This document shows positions 1 through 11,385 of a DNA stretch of 64,000 nt, one piece after another. Positions within the stretch are counted from its first letter, which is position 1. Every line of letters starts with the position of its first letter. The notes beneath the pieces are model-generated. The model had not been told where the DNA came from and did no database searches. It saw nothing but the letters and a program-made list of their open reading frames with translations. The stretch is from Parus major (taxonomy: Eukaryota; Chordata; Aves; Passeriformes; Paridae), in contig NC_031769.1 of assembly GCF_001522545.3 (NCBI RefSeq), positions 131,891,853 to 131,955,852 of the forward strand, written 5' to 3'. The translations under genes were made by a program, and so were the position numbers.

Positions 1-30
1 CACAACTCAGTGGTGGAGGTAGAAGCAGAA

Positions 31-60
31 TGCAGTTTTCCTGCATTTTCCTGCATTTTC
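31..60. repeat. three-copy 10-bp tandem repeat
   Basis: Three consecutive 10-base units lie here: one variant (tgcagttttc) followed by two identical copies of ctgcattttc. It is a short local slippage duplication. Nothing nearby suggests a function. Confidence 0.8.
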
Positions 61-429
61 TCCTCTATCTTACTGAATTTTTCCCCCAGTAAAGCAAAGT
101 TTATAGTCCTATGTACTGTTAAGCCAGTACAGCTCTGGGCTTTTACTCTGGATCATAAAAGCACTTCAGAGGGTTGAATCAATTTTATTAAATGATATTT
201 CATCAGAGGTCTTTTGTGCCAATACTCTCTTCTACACCCCTGCCAATGACTGACTTCCAGAGTGAAGGAGAGAAAAGGAATGAGGAGGGAATGGTAACAT
301 TGCTTCTTCAGATCCTAATTACTAATGCAAATTTTGGATTTGTCTTATGTATGATATTTAGCTTCTAGCAAAGTTAGTGAGTACTACAGCTCTACATGGA
401 TAAAGAAGAAATCAGATTGACTTCATAGA

Positions 430-960
430 TCAATGACTTGACACAAAAGCCTTCTGCATGCAGACTAAACAGACTTCTGTTAAAATGAACCATGCAATCT
501 ATGGTCAGAGTGCTGACATGCTCAGGAAAAAAAGCTAGTATTTAAACCAGACCCTTGTGAATAAATCTCCGTATCTTCATTTGGAAATGACAGAAAAGAT
601 CTAGTGGATTTTCTAGAAAAATTACAGTCTGCTATTTGTGAGCTGCCAGAGAATGAGGATGTTTCCTGCATTGATTGATGCTATAAAGTACTTACCCACA
701 ACCAACTCAAGGGTACTCCTTCCAAGAACACAATGCTTCAGACTTTAGTGGAAATGAGAGATAAGGAGAAGATCCTTCAGGCAGCCAGGAAAGAGAGAAG
801 CATTGAATTCCAAGGGCAAATGATAACAATTTCTCCAGACTTCAGCCAAAAGATACAAGAAAGAAGGAGTTCGTAGAACTTTAAAAAGCCTTTGTAGATT
901 TAAAATCCAAGGCTGTCATCTCTTCTGAAACTGGGAGTTCTACATGAAACTAAAGATTAC
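430..960 (+). mobile_element. degenerate LINE-1-clade ORF1 (transposase_22-like) remnant
   Basis: This reads on the plus strand as a broken L1/Tx1-type ORF1 protein, the RNA-binding chaperone of L1-clade retrotransposons. The best block is about 718-870. It translates to a segment containing MRDKEKILQAARKE, then EFQGQMITISPDFSQKIQER. That matches the family pattern of a basic 'DKEKIL.AAR' stretch, then '(Y/F)QG..I.I.PDFS...Q..RR', at the RRM/C-terminal-domain part of ORF1p. Upstream, 583-660 reads DLVDFLEKL followed by an acidic linker. This fits the segment just before the RRM, and the part before that may be the end of the coiled coil. Stop codons interrupt the frame near 676, 873, 894 and 900, and a frame change is needed after about 868, so it is dead. 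No ORF2, endonuclease or reverse transcriptase is visible. The family match comes from remembered motifs, not a search. A decayed host gene derived from L1 ORF1 is an alternative. Confidence 0.65.
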
Positions 961-1570
961 CTCCTCTGCGATGCAGATTGAGGGAAACAGTTTGTGGCAG
1001 ATACTACCTTCATTTTTGCCCTGGGGCATTCAGATGATTAATTCCTTGTGTTTTGCTGGCAAAAGCCCTGGTATATTGCCATTCCCAGCAGTGTATGGTC
1101 TGTGCAGAGGGTCCCATGGGAGATACAAGCAGCCCACCAAATCTACTCCATCATGGGGACTGAGACAGATGGTGCTGCTGCCAAAGCTGGCGGGGCTGAG
1201 CATCTGGTAAATGTGTTGATTTAAAGCAGTTCTCAAGCAGCAGCCGCTGCTGTGGCCGAGATGAGCACAGTTCAGAGGTGCTTCCTTGTCTGGAGCCTGT
1301 GGGGATACTGGAGTAGTATTGCCACAGTCTCTTCTTGGAAGTGAGTACCAAATGTTTTGGAAGATGAAGAAAAGTTTTTGGGTGACCTGTCAAGGACTGT
1401 TGATATCACAGAGGGAGTCAGAACCATGCAAGGTTAATGCTACCACTATTTCACAATGATATTTGATATTTAGGTTCCTCTAGAAAGGTTCTGGTCAGGC
1501 TTGTATTTTATTTCTTGGCTTTGTCAGTGTCTTCTGTCTCTCCCACTCTGAATAAACAATGTCTGGTTTC
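961..1570 (+). other. unexplained segment flanking the L1-like remnant, ending in a polyadenylation-type signal
   Basis: This stretch follows the ORF1-like remnant and is somewhat GC-richer than its surroundings around 1080-1310. An 88-codon frame (944-1210) matches nothing I know and sits partly inside the transposon fossil, so I do not call it a gene. AATAAA occurs at 1551-1556, but no poly(A) tail follows. It could be 3' sequence of the same retroelement, an old processed transcript, or unrelated DNA. Confidence 0.3.
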
Positions 1571-4189
1571 AATATTAAACTGTACTTCAGTTTCTGACTA
1601 CTCATAGCTGGAGATGAGTGGTGATTTCCCTGGGATAAAAAGAGCACAAAGGGAGAGTTTACCAGCCCAAAGCTGAGACTACAGCTTTGGTGATTGCACC
1701 CCAGCTAGATTTAGATTTAGATTGGCAGTGTGGAGGCCTGGTCATGTGGTTCTCTGGTTTTATTTGGAGTCTGAGACAGCTTTTTTTTCCCAATTTGTCT
1801 GTCAATCCATTGGTATCAGGTGACAGCACATAGCTTAAGGGCTATGTAAATACAATCTTAATGATACAAGTAATCAGAAGAAGACTGGTGAAACAAGACT
1901 GAAGAAAAGACTACATGCTAGGAAAAACAACTGATTTTTTTTAATCTGCATGGACAACCCCAGAAAAGGCTGTGAGCCTATTCTCACTATTAAATACTAC
2001 CATCATGCCTAAGAAAGAGAGCACCTGTGCCACAAAGACATTCCCACAGTTGCAATGGGAGACTGGTCCCCAAAATCACTGATACTTTTGCAAAGTTACT
2101 GCACCACTCTGAAGACATATTAATTTATAAAAGGAATTAATTTAGGAAGAAAACGAATGTGTGTTTCAAGCCCACAATGCTACGAAATTACTGTTGACAG
2201 TGCTGTCAGAAAAACTCTCCCAGTACATTTCACAAAAAAGTCTAAGTGAGACAACATGCTTGGTGGTCAGATACTGATGATACTGGAGAACTGATTTAGA
2301 ATTGTAAACTTTGTCTGTTTTATAGCTGAAAGCTTCTTCACTGAGAAATCCCTGCGAAGTTGTCCTTTCTTGGATAAAAACTTTGCAAATGAGGCCAGGC
2401 TTTGTTGTAGAATCTTTTCCACCCTACAGGTCTTTTAACTTCTGTGACTTTTGGTTTACTTAAAGAAAATAATGCTTGATCTATTAGGATTCATTTATAC
2501 CTCAAAAACTGAGGAAATTTCTGTGTGTTGATAAAATTTGACATGTTTTATCTGTGTCTTACCATCAGAGTAGTAATGGGAATCCTAATGTTTTTAGAAC
2601 TTTTTAACTACCACAAAGGTATTCAGGAGAGACACCCTATCTTTAAATCAGAAAATAGCTCAATTCCTGCTATCTTATCAAACAGCAGCATGTAGTCCTA
2701 CAAAAAACATCCCCACTGAACTACTAATGGAAAGGTGTTTATATACCAGACAGGAAGCCATACAAACTGTTTTGGGTAATCACTGGAAACGAGGGAGTCA
2801 AAGTGTTGTGGGGAAGGAATTCCAGAACTGATCTGTATAGGAAAGAAATTTGAATACAAAGGCTTTTCTTAAGAGCATGAGGAACATGGATAATGAATCT
2901 TGATGGGTATGGGTGGAAAAGATGCAGTGATTACTGAGAAAGTGATTATTTCACTGGTACATAAAAAGTCATGAGAAATTTATTAATATTAATTTTATTT
3001 ATCAGTTTGCAATTTATGCATCATTTGTGTTAAAAAAATATTTAACAGTTTATATAAGTACAGACCAAAACCAGATATTAGTGAACTAAAGAAAGCACAC
3101 GTGCACTGTATATATTTATATGCAATTACATTGCTTTACCCAGAACAATGGAAAAAGTCAGGAGATTTGGCTTAAAAAATAAAAGAGAAAAGAAACTTCT
3201 GGAGATATTTTTGCTTCTAACAATCCAAGAATGTGGGCATATAGTATATAATTATATACGAATTTATAAATTTCCAGTTACTCTTTGAAAGGTGTAGTTG
3301 GTTCTTTGTCAAAGAAATAGCAGCATTAATAAGTAGCCAAAAGCATGTCTCTGATCCTTAACCCTTGGTGTCTTGAGGAAGAGACACTGCTCTGTCCCAT
3401 AAAGAGTTTTACCCCTCTCACCTCCTTTTGCTTCTGTGTTTTTGCCACTTCACTACTCAGGTATTCATTCTCTTTCTCATCCTTCATGTCTTGCTTTGGT
3501 TTTGACGTGGTTGAATCCAACCTCCCTGAGAGTGTCAGCTGTTTCCTATTTTTACCTTTTTCCAGAAGCATCTTACTTCTTTTCCCTTGCCCCCAGGCTT
3601 GGGAGATGTCAAAAAGCTCAGTTTCCTTAACCTCCATCTCTAAAATGTCTAAGAGAATGGTTTCCTTAGTTTTCATAGTTAAAACAGCTTAGCCTTGGTG
3701 TCTGCAAGACAATCTGCCATTGCTGAGATGACTGCTTTGTGGATAATTGTCCATCACTTACAAGAATTGTTTTGTTCTTTCAAGCCTGTCTATATCCATC
3801 TGATTATTAGGGCATGTGTGGTTCACTCCTGTTCATTCTCTTGCATTTGTGCAGCTCCTGTGACAAGCCTTCGAGCAGAGCAAAGCTGGGAGGCATTACC
3901 TCAGTGTCTATATGCAGCAGGAGTATCTGGTCTTTGTGTGTTAGAAAGCCCAGCCCTGCTCTGAAAGTTTAGGCATAGAAAAGACAGACTGTTTTATCCT
4001 TGCCTTACAGAATATCCACTTGGGTTTAGGAGCCAGCTCAGGGAGCCTTGTTCACTTGCTGAGTTCAGCATGGCTGTAATGTGCTTAGTTACAGTCCTGA
4101 TCTTTAAAAATTGATTCCACTTTCAGAAATATTACCAATTCTAGGGGCATTCACCACTGTAAATGTAAAGGCTATTGCAAAAGCCTGGA
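1571..4189. other. non-coding sequence, no supported feature
   Basis: Unique-looking AT-rich DNA. The 2970-3260 part is particularly AT-rich, with many TTTATAT-type runs. Overlapping short frames on both strands at 3326-3964 (up to 116 codons) have low-complexity Ser/Phe or Lys/Glu composition and mirror each other, so I read them as chance frames. Confidence 0.5.
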
Positions 4190-4245
4190 AACCTCAATGA
4201 TCTTAAATGCCCTTTCCAACCTAAATATTTCTGTGATTCTATGAA
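4190..4245 (+). mobile_element. CR1 LINE 3'-end fragment
   Basis: The sequence runs 'aatgatcttaaatgccc', 'ttccaacctaaatatt', 'tctgtgattctatga'. This is the characteristic 3' end of CR1 retroposons, whose 5'-truncated copies end in short ATTCTATG-like repeats without a poly(A) tail. Only the last 55 or so bases can be recognised. Sequence upstream to about 4150 may belong to it but is too diverged to assign. Confidence 0.85.
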
Positions 4246-5514
4246 ATTGTGAAAACCATGGGCAGATTTATAAATGTGCCCATCAAGTGTTTCAGTTCAC
4301 AGGAAGAGAAGGAGCACGAGACTCAGGAAGCTGCAGGCTTGTTTCACCCAGACTTTAGTCTAGGAATATCTTAGAAGACATTTTCTTTCAAATTTACAAA
4401 CCTGTTGGAAGCAACATTAAACCGCAAGATTTGTTAGCATCTCAGCCTTTTGTGATTTGTTTTTAATTACAACAGGCATCCCACAATGCTCTTCCTCCTT
4501 CTCCTGAGTTGATTGGCCAGCACTGAAGATACATACAAAACTTTGTACCTGAGAGAGGCTCTGGTCCAGGTAACCATCAAGGCACACTGTGCCCTAAGAC
4601 CCCTTCATGCAGGACTGCAGAATGGAAGTGTCCCTGGATAAACAAGCCTTTGCAGGGCTCTACCTGCACTCAGGGCCAGCACTTTTGGGTGTAGCTGAGT
4701 TAGAGGCTTGAGCAGCCAAGAGGAGTGTGCATCTTTCCTGTGCACTGCTGAGTACCTGCAGCTGTTTCTTCCTTCGTTGTTAGCTAAAGGATGTTGGCTG
4801 AGATATATGTCCTGCATAGTGTAAAAAAAAAAAAAATTAAAAAAATAAATTAAATCACATCGATTTTTCTTACCCAAACTATAGGAAGCATAGAGGAGTA
4901 GAATAAAAATGAGGAGAAAAGGGAGAAATTCCTCCCTTCAACTTTAAATGGTCTTTTTAAAGACTGTTTTTAGTGTGTATGATAGGTTTGGAATAAATAT
5001 TAGGAATTTTTATTTCCCTGGGTTTTTTTACTGTGTTGCTGTCCGATGGAGGATCAGAGATGTGAACATTCCATGACTATAACACCCTATTTCAGTGTGG
5101 TTATTTCTATCAGAAGGAAATGTGTTGGGCCCAAATGATAGCAACAGAACCCAGGTTCTCCAGCTATCAAACTTGCTGCTGTGAGTAATCAAAAATGTAT
5201 TCTGATCTTGCTTTTTATGGCAAATATTCCACCAAATATGTGCATTTGCAAACAAAAAATAATTAATAGGAACCAACAGGACTTAAAGCCACTCTTCTCC
5301 ACCATATAGCCTATTTAAACATATCCTTAAACATAATTGTTACCGAAGAGAAGATAGAAGAAAAAATACATGAAGTGCGTATCATATCTACATACTTAGT
5401 GTACCCCTTAAAGATACTAATAAATGGATTAAGAGGGCAGTATAAGGACATGAATAGACTAGACAAGACTAGAAGTGATTTGTGAAGTGAAAAAAACAGT
5501 GCCAAAAAAATAAA
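4246..5514. other. non-coding sequence with an A-rich tract
   Basis: No supported gene. An A-rich run at 4823-4856 (about 14 A, then A/T-rich sequence) could be the tail of an old retrocopy or simple slippage. The preceding 200 bases (4600-4820) resemble no transcript I recognise, and no target-site duplication is evident. Short antisense frames at 4605-4877 and 5028-5276 have no support. Confidence 0.45.
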
Positions 5515-5612
5515 ATTTTGTTTTGTTTTGATTTGTTGGTGCTTTTTTTGTTTGTGTGGGGGTTTTGGTTTTGATTTTTTTTTGCTTTACTCTGTGTTTG
5601 TTTTGTTTTTTT
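5515..5612. repeat. G/T-rich low-complexity tract
   Basis: About 100 bases consist almost wholly of T runs separated by G, of the form TTTTG repeated imperfectly. This is degenerate simple sequence. The opposite-strand form (A/C-rich) recurs at 55185-55250. Confidence 0.8.
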
Positions 5613-5879
5613 AATGTAAAACCGTCGTTTTTAAAGGGTTCTGTTAATTTTCATCTGGACGCTAGATGGGGATCTTGAGTCAGTCATGCCAGAGACTCCT
5701 TTATCCTGCTTTTTCTTTATTTTAATCTGTTTTATCATGGACAGAGTACATGCAATGCAAGTTTACTCTTTAGGCATTTGTATTTATACTAAGGTTTTTT
5801 TGGGGGAAGGGTAATCTACAGTAAATAAATATTTACTTCTAAAAGCACAAGTTTAATTAAGGTTACATTGCATCTTTCA

Positions 5880-6110
5880 AAACAGAAGGGAATGCATCTG
5901 GAACTGTAGAGCACATGCTCTTCCTCGTCCTAATTATTTGTTTAATTCCGATGGCACATTGCAATTGTTTTCTCACTTTTCAGTGCGGGATGCAGTTTAC
6001 AGTGACAATTGTCTTACCGCCGTGTAGCACAGATTATGACAAGGGGCGAGGTGGCAGAGTCGCTCACTTGCGGCAGTACTAATGACCCAAGCATTGTTAT
6101 TTCCATAAAT
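5880..6110. promoter_or_regulatory. candidate conserved non-coding element
   Basis: This block differs from its surroundings. It keeps roughly eight CpG dinucleotides in about 230 bases, where neighbouring kilobases have almost none. It has balanced composition, no repeat similarity and no sustained frame. It contains several ACAAT/ATTGT cores (SOX/HMG-type) and TAATTA-like homeodomain cores, including 'cctaattatttg' and 'gacaattgtctt'. Retained CpG plus dense AT-rich factor sites is typical of developmental enhancers in gene deserts. Conservation itself could not be tested. Confidence 0.4.
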
Positions 6111-6724
6111 GGGATCTTTGTGTGCTAACTAAACCTGAGCAATACAACTGTGAAAGCTGCTTTCCTTCAATCTTCTCCAAATCTCCGTATGACTTGTATA
6201 CATGATAATAAATTAATCTCTCTTGTTACCATGTTGTTTGTTTAGTAAGTACCTCTTTATTTCATGTGATGTCAAGCTCAGCCTTAAAATGTGAATCATA
6301 TTTTGAGCCATTGTTTCAAATAGTTCCTTTCTCAAAGGATTCTTTCTTCTTTCTTCAGTAAACTGGGCTTTGCAAATTGCATTGTAAACATATGGCACCA
6401 ACCTCACGCCTTCAGACGCTGCTGTGGACTGCTCTTAACTAAAGTGAGTTTGGCTGTCTCAGCTCATTTTGTAGGGACACACTAGCCCGCACCATGTAAC
6501 ATGCAGTTTGGGATTATTGCCAGTTTCTTCCCAGAAAATACTCAGAAAGGAACTAGTGAAAGGACTGAATGACTCCTTGCGGCATCTGTGGAGTCAGGAT
6601 ATATCCAAGGTGAAATGAGAGCATTCCTTGGGCAGCAGAAAGGAGGGAAAATAACACAACCAACCCTGCAGTGGCGTGTTGTTCTTAGTGCCTCATGCCA
6701 TTATTGTTAGAACACTCTGAATTG
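6111..6724. other. non-coding sequence, no supported feature
   Basis: Unique sequence between two candidate CNEs. A 64-codon antisense frame (6213-6407) has no recognisable similarity. Conserved sequence may extend in from either side, but I see no clear boundary. Confidence 0.4.
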
Positions 6725-7015
6725 AAACATGCCGGTAGAGGAATAATTTGTGCCGCAGAGAAACAAGCTGAACACCGAATCTGTTCTTTTAAAAGGATCA
6801 ATTTTTAGAATGTATTATAAATAAACAATTGTTTCTCGATATGGAGAATGATTTTATTTGATGACACACAGCACTGCTTCTGCAGAGCTTATTGCTCTGC
6901 CAGAGCAGAAGGAAAAAATAATATATTAAAGACATGAGATGCATGAAAAATGTCATTAAATAAGTCTTTACTAGCCTTGAAATGGGGATAGTTTGCATAA
7001 TTGATTAATCATAAG
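6725..7015. promoter_or_regulatory. candidate conserved non-coding element
   Basis: A compact block beginning near 'catgccggtagagg' and running through 'caattgtttctcgat' and 'tgattttatttgatgac'. It keeps several CpGs, holds SOX-like (TTGTTT) and homeodomain-like AT cores, and has no repeat signature. It lies about 600 bases from the block at 5880-6110, and the two could be parts of one regulatory cluster. The only grounds are composition and motifs. Confidence 0.35.
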
Positions 7016-8888
7016 GGGACATTTTTGGTCACAGAAATTATCATTAGTAGAGCTCCAAAGTTAAATAATCTTTATACTAATAAAAAATATGACATTTTCC
7101 CTTCAGATCTTTCCAAGATCTCTTCTTTCTTTTAGTCTTTCTTGCTTTTAAAGGCCTTAATAATTAAACGATATTTAACTTGAAGTGTGGGTGATGAAAC
7201 CCTTGTGAGCCAATTCCTCCCCCCGGCTCTCAGTGAGAGCAGTGGCACCCAAGCAGCGCACGTGGGCCCAATCCTGCAAGCTTGGCTGTGGTTCTTCACC
7301 TCCCTGCACCAGCAGTTTGGATCTGGGCTTTTCCTTCCAATCTCCAGTCAATGAGAGCTCTCTGAATTTTCTTCCTATAAAATAAAAATATAATCATGCT
7401 GAGCAGCATCTTTGTGCACCCTTTTCCATTCCAGTATTAAAAAGCAATTGTCCTGTTTGTTCTGAAAAATTTCACCTCCTTGTGAAACTGTGGGCTTGAT
7501 GAACATGCACATACTTTTTTTCTGAGACAGCTTGTGGTCCTTTATGATGGATGTCATTGCATCTAGTTCAGAGATATAATAATAAATATTTTTTTATTGT
7601 CAAGAATTTAATTAAAGGAAATGGCTTTTGATATGAGGTTCTCAGAAGGATTTTCTTTGGCCTGCTTTTTTTAAAGACTATTTTACGTTGAATAAAGCAG
7701 GGATTTCATGAAGCAGGAATGGGTTAAACAAGGCTTGCCATACCTGATTTCATTAATAAAAAATAAATGGTGTATGGGTTCAGCCTGGTCCCCTGCCACA
7801 AACTGTCAGTCTTCTCTACTTCTCATTTATTGTTAATCCTTCAGGAGGTACAAATGGTTGGAAATCATATCTACAAAAAGAGAAATGGAGATGTTTGTCA
7901 TCATACTTTGCTGTTTATTTTTTGCTATGAATAGTTTAATTTGGTTTATTTAACCAGGAGATGATCCTTAAATTGAGACATACAGTACCTTCTCATCATA
8001 AATGTCCTGCTCAGGAGATCTCTAACTGAGACTTGCAATACACTGCAGACAAGAAAATAAGTTCAAAATCTCATTTATTACTCTATTTTTTAAAATGTGA
8101 AAATAGGGTAATACTCATATATCTCAGAAACACATTGCAATGACTTCCAAACATGAACATAAAATTGGTGTAAAACTAATTTCAGTCTGTAAAACTTTTT
8201 GATTTGTGTTTATTTGTATACAGAACATAGCATATATGTTATCACAAGGCACTATTCACTCTAGCTTGTACATGTACTGACATAATACACAGAATTTAAT
8301 ACTGATACATATGGAAAATATATTGTGTAAATATTTAAATGATAGAACAGACTTATGAGACAATTTCAATGCATTTAGACATTAATTTTTGTACAAAATC
8401 AAGATTTTCTTACTAAATTATAGTTGTGCTATTTATAACTGTATTGCAATGTGAGGAACTGTTTTCTAAATCTCTAGGTATAGCTAGCCAAATTCAAAAA
8501 TGAGTCTGAGGATTTTGAAGCAAACCAGTTTTTCAGTTTCTAAGCAGTTGTTTTTAGCAGCATAGAACCAGAGCAATGCAGACATTTAAAAGGTTTACAG
8601 GATTTCATGAGGCAAATTTATATACACTTTTGCCAGTGAAGAACACAAATGTTGATTGATGAATATTATAGCTAGTATTTAAAAAAAAACCTCTTACCAC
8701 TCTCCTCCAGTTTTTTTTTCTGTACTATCAATATTTTATTTCAATCTGAGTTTGTATATTTTTTAATGTCTCAAGATTTATTTCAATATCTCATAGGTAT
8801 ATAAAGTAAGTGCTTTAAAATCCTATTCTAAAAGATATCTTTCATAAGTAAGGATTGGAAACTTAGAAAAAAAAATTGTGCAATTTTT
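7016..8888. other. non-coding sequence, no supported feature
   Basis: AT-rich unique DNA. A slightly GC-richer patch at 7195-7340 includes CpGs and the phrase 'gggcccaatcctgcaagc', reminiscent of very old sauropsid repeat consensus sequences but too short to assign. No gene, RNA or element is supported. Confidence 0.45.
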
Positions 8889-8930
8889 TATCAAGATTTA
8901 ACTTGATAATACAACAATAATTGTTGTATT
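8889..8930. repeat. nested inverted repeats (cruciform-capable)
   Basis: Two inverted repeats lie side by side. TATCAAG and CTTGATA are separated by six bases. Immediately after, an 11-bp perfect inverted repeat (AATACAACAAT / ATTGTTGTATT) has a single central base, at 8908-8930. It is AT-rich, so cruciform extrusion is plausible, but nothing marks it as a transposon end or terminator. Confidence 0.75.
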
Positions 8931-11222
8931 GAAGAGCTTTTCTTTCTGTTTCTGTTTTGATACTCTCTTTTTCTGCCTGCATTGGATGTTTAGCATTATG
9001 AAATATTTGTATGTACAGGAACACATTACAATGTTGCAATATGCTTAACCAGTGTGACTTTTTTTTTTTTTTCTTCCTGTTTTGCATCTGAAGTTTTATA
9101 GTAATTTAGTCACTAGACCAGCAGCTGAGATTTGCTAGTATGGTATGACTGTGTTAGAGGTGCAGAGACATCCATTTCTACTGAATCCACCTGCCAGTAT
9201 ACTTTAATAACAATCCTAACTTGAATAATCTTCCCCAAAGAAGTTGTTTAATAGAGATATCCTTTCTTCCACTTTACTTTTCCTTGTATGCTCTAGTTTA
9301 AGAAAGCTTCCCACCGTCTGTATTTAGGCATGTTCTCAAAAACATATTTTAACTTGATGGGATCAAACATTTTTCTAGGCTCGTGTGAATATTCCAAAGA
9401 AATGAATTATTTGATATTTACATTATGAATGCATGATAGTATGCATACTATCCTGACATTTATAAGAATCAAATATTTAAAAACACAGTAGTCATTTTTT
9501 TTCAGTCCTGGAAGAAACCAGAGTTTAGCCGATGTGAGGGGGGAGTACTTTTTCTTAAAATATGAAGTTATGATGATCTTAACCATGTAGAGTACTAAAA
9601 TACATTGGATAATAATAACTTTCCATCACAAAAATCAGCTTGCTTTTAAAGTAGTGACCTAGATGAGATGGGATCTATTCTCACTCCCTAAACTACCTAG
9701 TCATGCATGGCACTTTATCACCTTTCATATGCCAGTGTGTTATAATATGCTGCTAGATCATGTAGCCCAGGATACCACATGCTGATGTGTTATTCCTGTA
9801 TTAATTATGCTTTATATTCATTATACCTTTGTGAAAGAGATGTTTAGCCTACTGATCTTGCTACAAACTCTAAGAAAAGTAAAAATAAAATATAATTAAT
9901 TTTTCCTGAGACAGTGCAATTAAATCCTCAAGAGAATGAAATTTATCTCCTCTACTCCTGGAGCTCCAAATAGTGACAGAGGACTGACTCCCATCTACTT
10001 TATCATACCTATTCACCCAGTGTGCATTAAATGTACATCAGCTGCTAATTCAGGAGCATGGGTAAATTGTACAACGAAGGAACAGAGTAACTCTACCTGG
10101 AAAGACAGGTGTTGTCCACAACCTACAAGGTTAACCTGCTCACAAAAAGCCCACGTTATTTCTGGAACAATTCTGTTCAATGCAGATACTTTTTCATGGA
10201 AAATCTGTTTCCAGTATTGTGCACATGCCACTATTCCCTCTCTTGTAGTTGAATGCTGACATAAATCTTTTTCTAATAAAATGAACTATTCAAATTTTTT
10301 TCTTTACTGAATGATGTCTGAAACAGATGTATTTTAATCTGCTGGGCATAGAAAATGAAATTTACATGTCATTGAGGTCTTTCTGGTTAATAAATGTTTT
10401 AAAAGAGAGAAAGCAGGAAGCTAAATATGTGTAAAACTGCACTGCTTTTCATATAGTGCTTTTAGCAGGAAAATACAGTATTCTAACACTAAATTGTATC
10501 TTATTTATGAGACAAAAAATATACATGTTTTGTGATAACAAATATCTTTCATGTAGGGGTATCATATAAAATGCTGGAAAGAATTCTGATTTCATCAGCA
10601 ATACTTCCCTTATGCTAGTCCAAATAATTATTTTTTTTCATGTAGGAACAGCATCTGCAAGAAGCATTTTGTTTGTTATCTCTGTGCATGTGCAATTTTG
10701 AACTCATTATGTTTTCCTATTATTTTAGCTGTTTACATAGCACCAATTTTAGTACATTACTGCAGCTTTCTCCTACTCTGAGTGAGCTGGATGCAAAGTC
10801 CCCTGAAATCATTGGAGGGGCCCTGTTAGCTGAAGTTGACTTGCCACTGGGGATGGAGATTAAGACAAAGAAGAGTTATATTCAGTGTCCCCTGGAGGTT
10901 CAGACAGGTTTTCCAAATAATCAAGAACACTTCTAAAAATAGCTGGGTATGTTGATGAAATTTTATATTTGCCATCACAATAATGACAATAATATTACTC
11001 ATTTTGTTGCATTATTGGGGGGAGGCGGGGTGTCAAAGATAATAGCTGTTAAAAATGAATCTTTAAACCAAACTTACTTAACTGTCTGAACTGTTGCCAA
11101 GTTTGATAGAGATGTAATGGCAGAGTTAGCCTAAATTCCTTGTACAGAAGGCCAACAGACAGCCCCATGTGCTGCATGTGCCATGTGCTGATACCCTCAA
11201 CCAAGTCATTCTCCCAGCCCAG
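8931..11222. other. non-coding sequence with an 18-bp palindrome
   Basis: No gene is supported. A perfect 18-base palindrome, GATAGTATGCATACTATC, occupies 9435-9452. A T run at 9059-9072 is simple sequence. Frames of 107 codons (9936-10259) and 87 codons (10673-10936) lack known motifs and are treated as chance. Confidence 0.5.
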
Positions 11223-11287
11223 CCCCCTTCTCTCCCTCCCTTCCTCCCTCCCTTCCCTCTCTCCCTCCTTCTTTCTCTTATCCCCCC
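11223..11287. repeat. polypyrimidine (C/T) tract
   Basis: About 65 bases are almost pure pyrimidine on the plus strand, built of CCCT, CCTT and TTCT units, with small mirror-symmetric parts such as ctcccttccctc. The antisense Lys/Glu/Arg/Gly-rich frames here are artefacts of the tract. Such tracts can form triplex DNA. Confidence 0.9.
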
Positions 11288-11307
11288 AGATTCCCACTTC
11301 TTTCCTT

Positions 11308-11385
11308 CCAATAATAATAAACAATAATATTATTAATAAACAAAAATAAGTAAATAATGTAATTAATAAACAAAACATTTTAATA
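11308..11385. repeat. A/T-rich AATAA-type low-complexity tract
   Basis: Imperfect repeats of AATAA, ATTAATAAACAAA and similar run immediately downstream of the polypyrimidine tract. This is simple sequence, though it contains several AATAAA-like hexamers. Confidence 0.75.

Noticed and set aside
3326..3692. Opposing 115- and 116-codon frames on both strands
   Set aside because: Mirror-image open frames with low-complexity composition and no family similarity. Both being real is implausible, and neither has support.
4823..4856. Poly(A)-like tract as the end of a processed pseudogene
   Set aside because: No AATAAA just upstream, no recognisable transcript in the preceding 200 bases, and no target-site duplication seen.
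11049..11378. Lys/Glu/Arg/Gly-rich minus-strand frames
   Set aside because: Produced by the polypyrimidine tract on the opposite strand.
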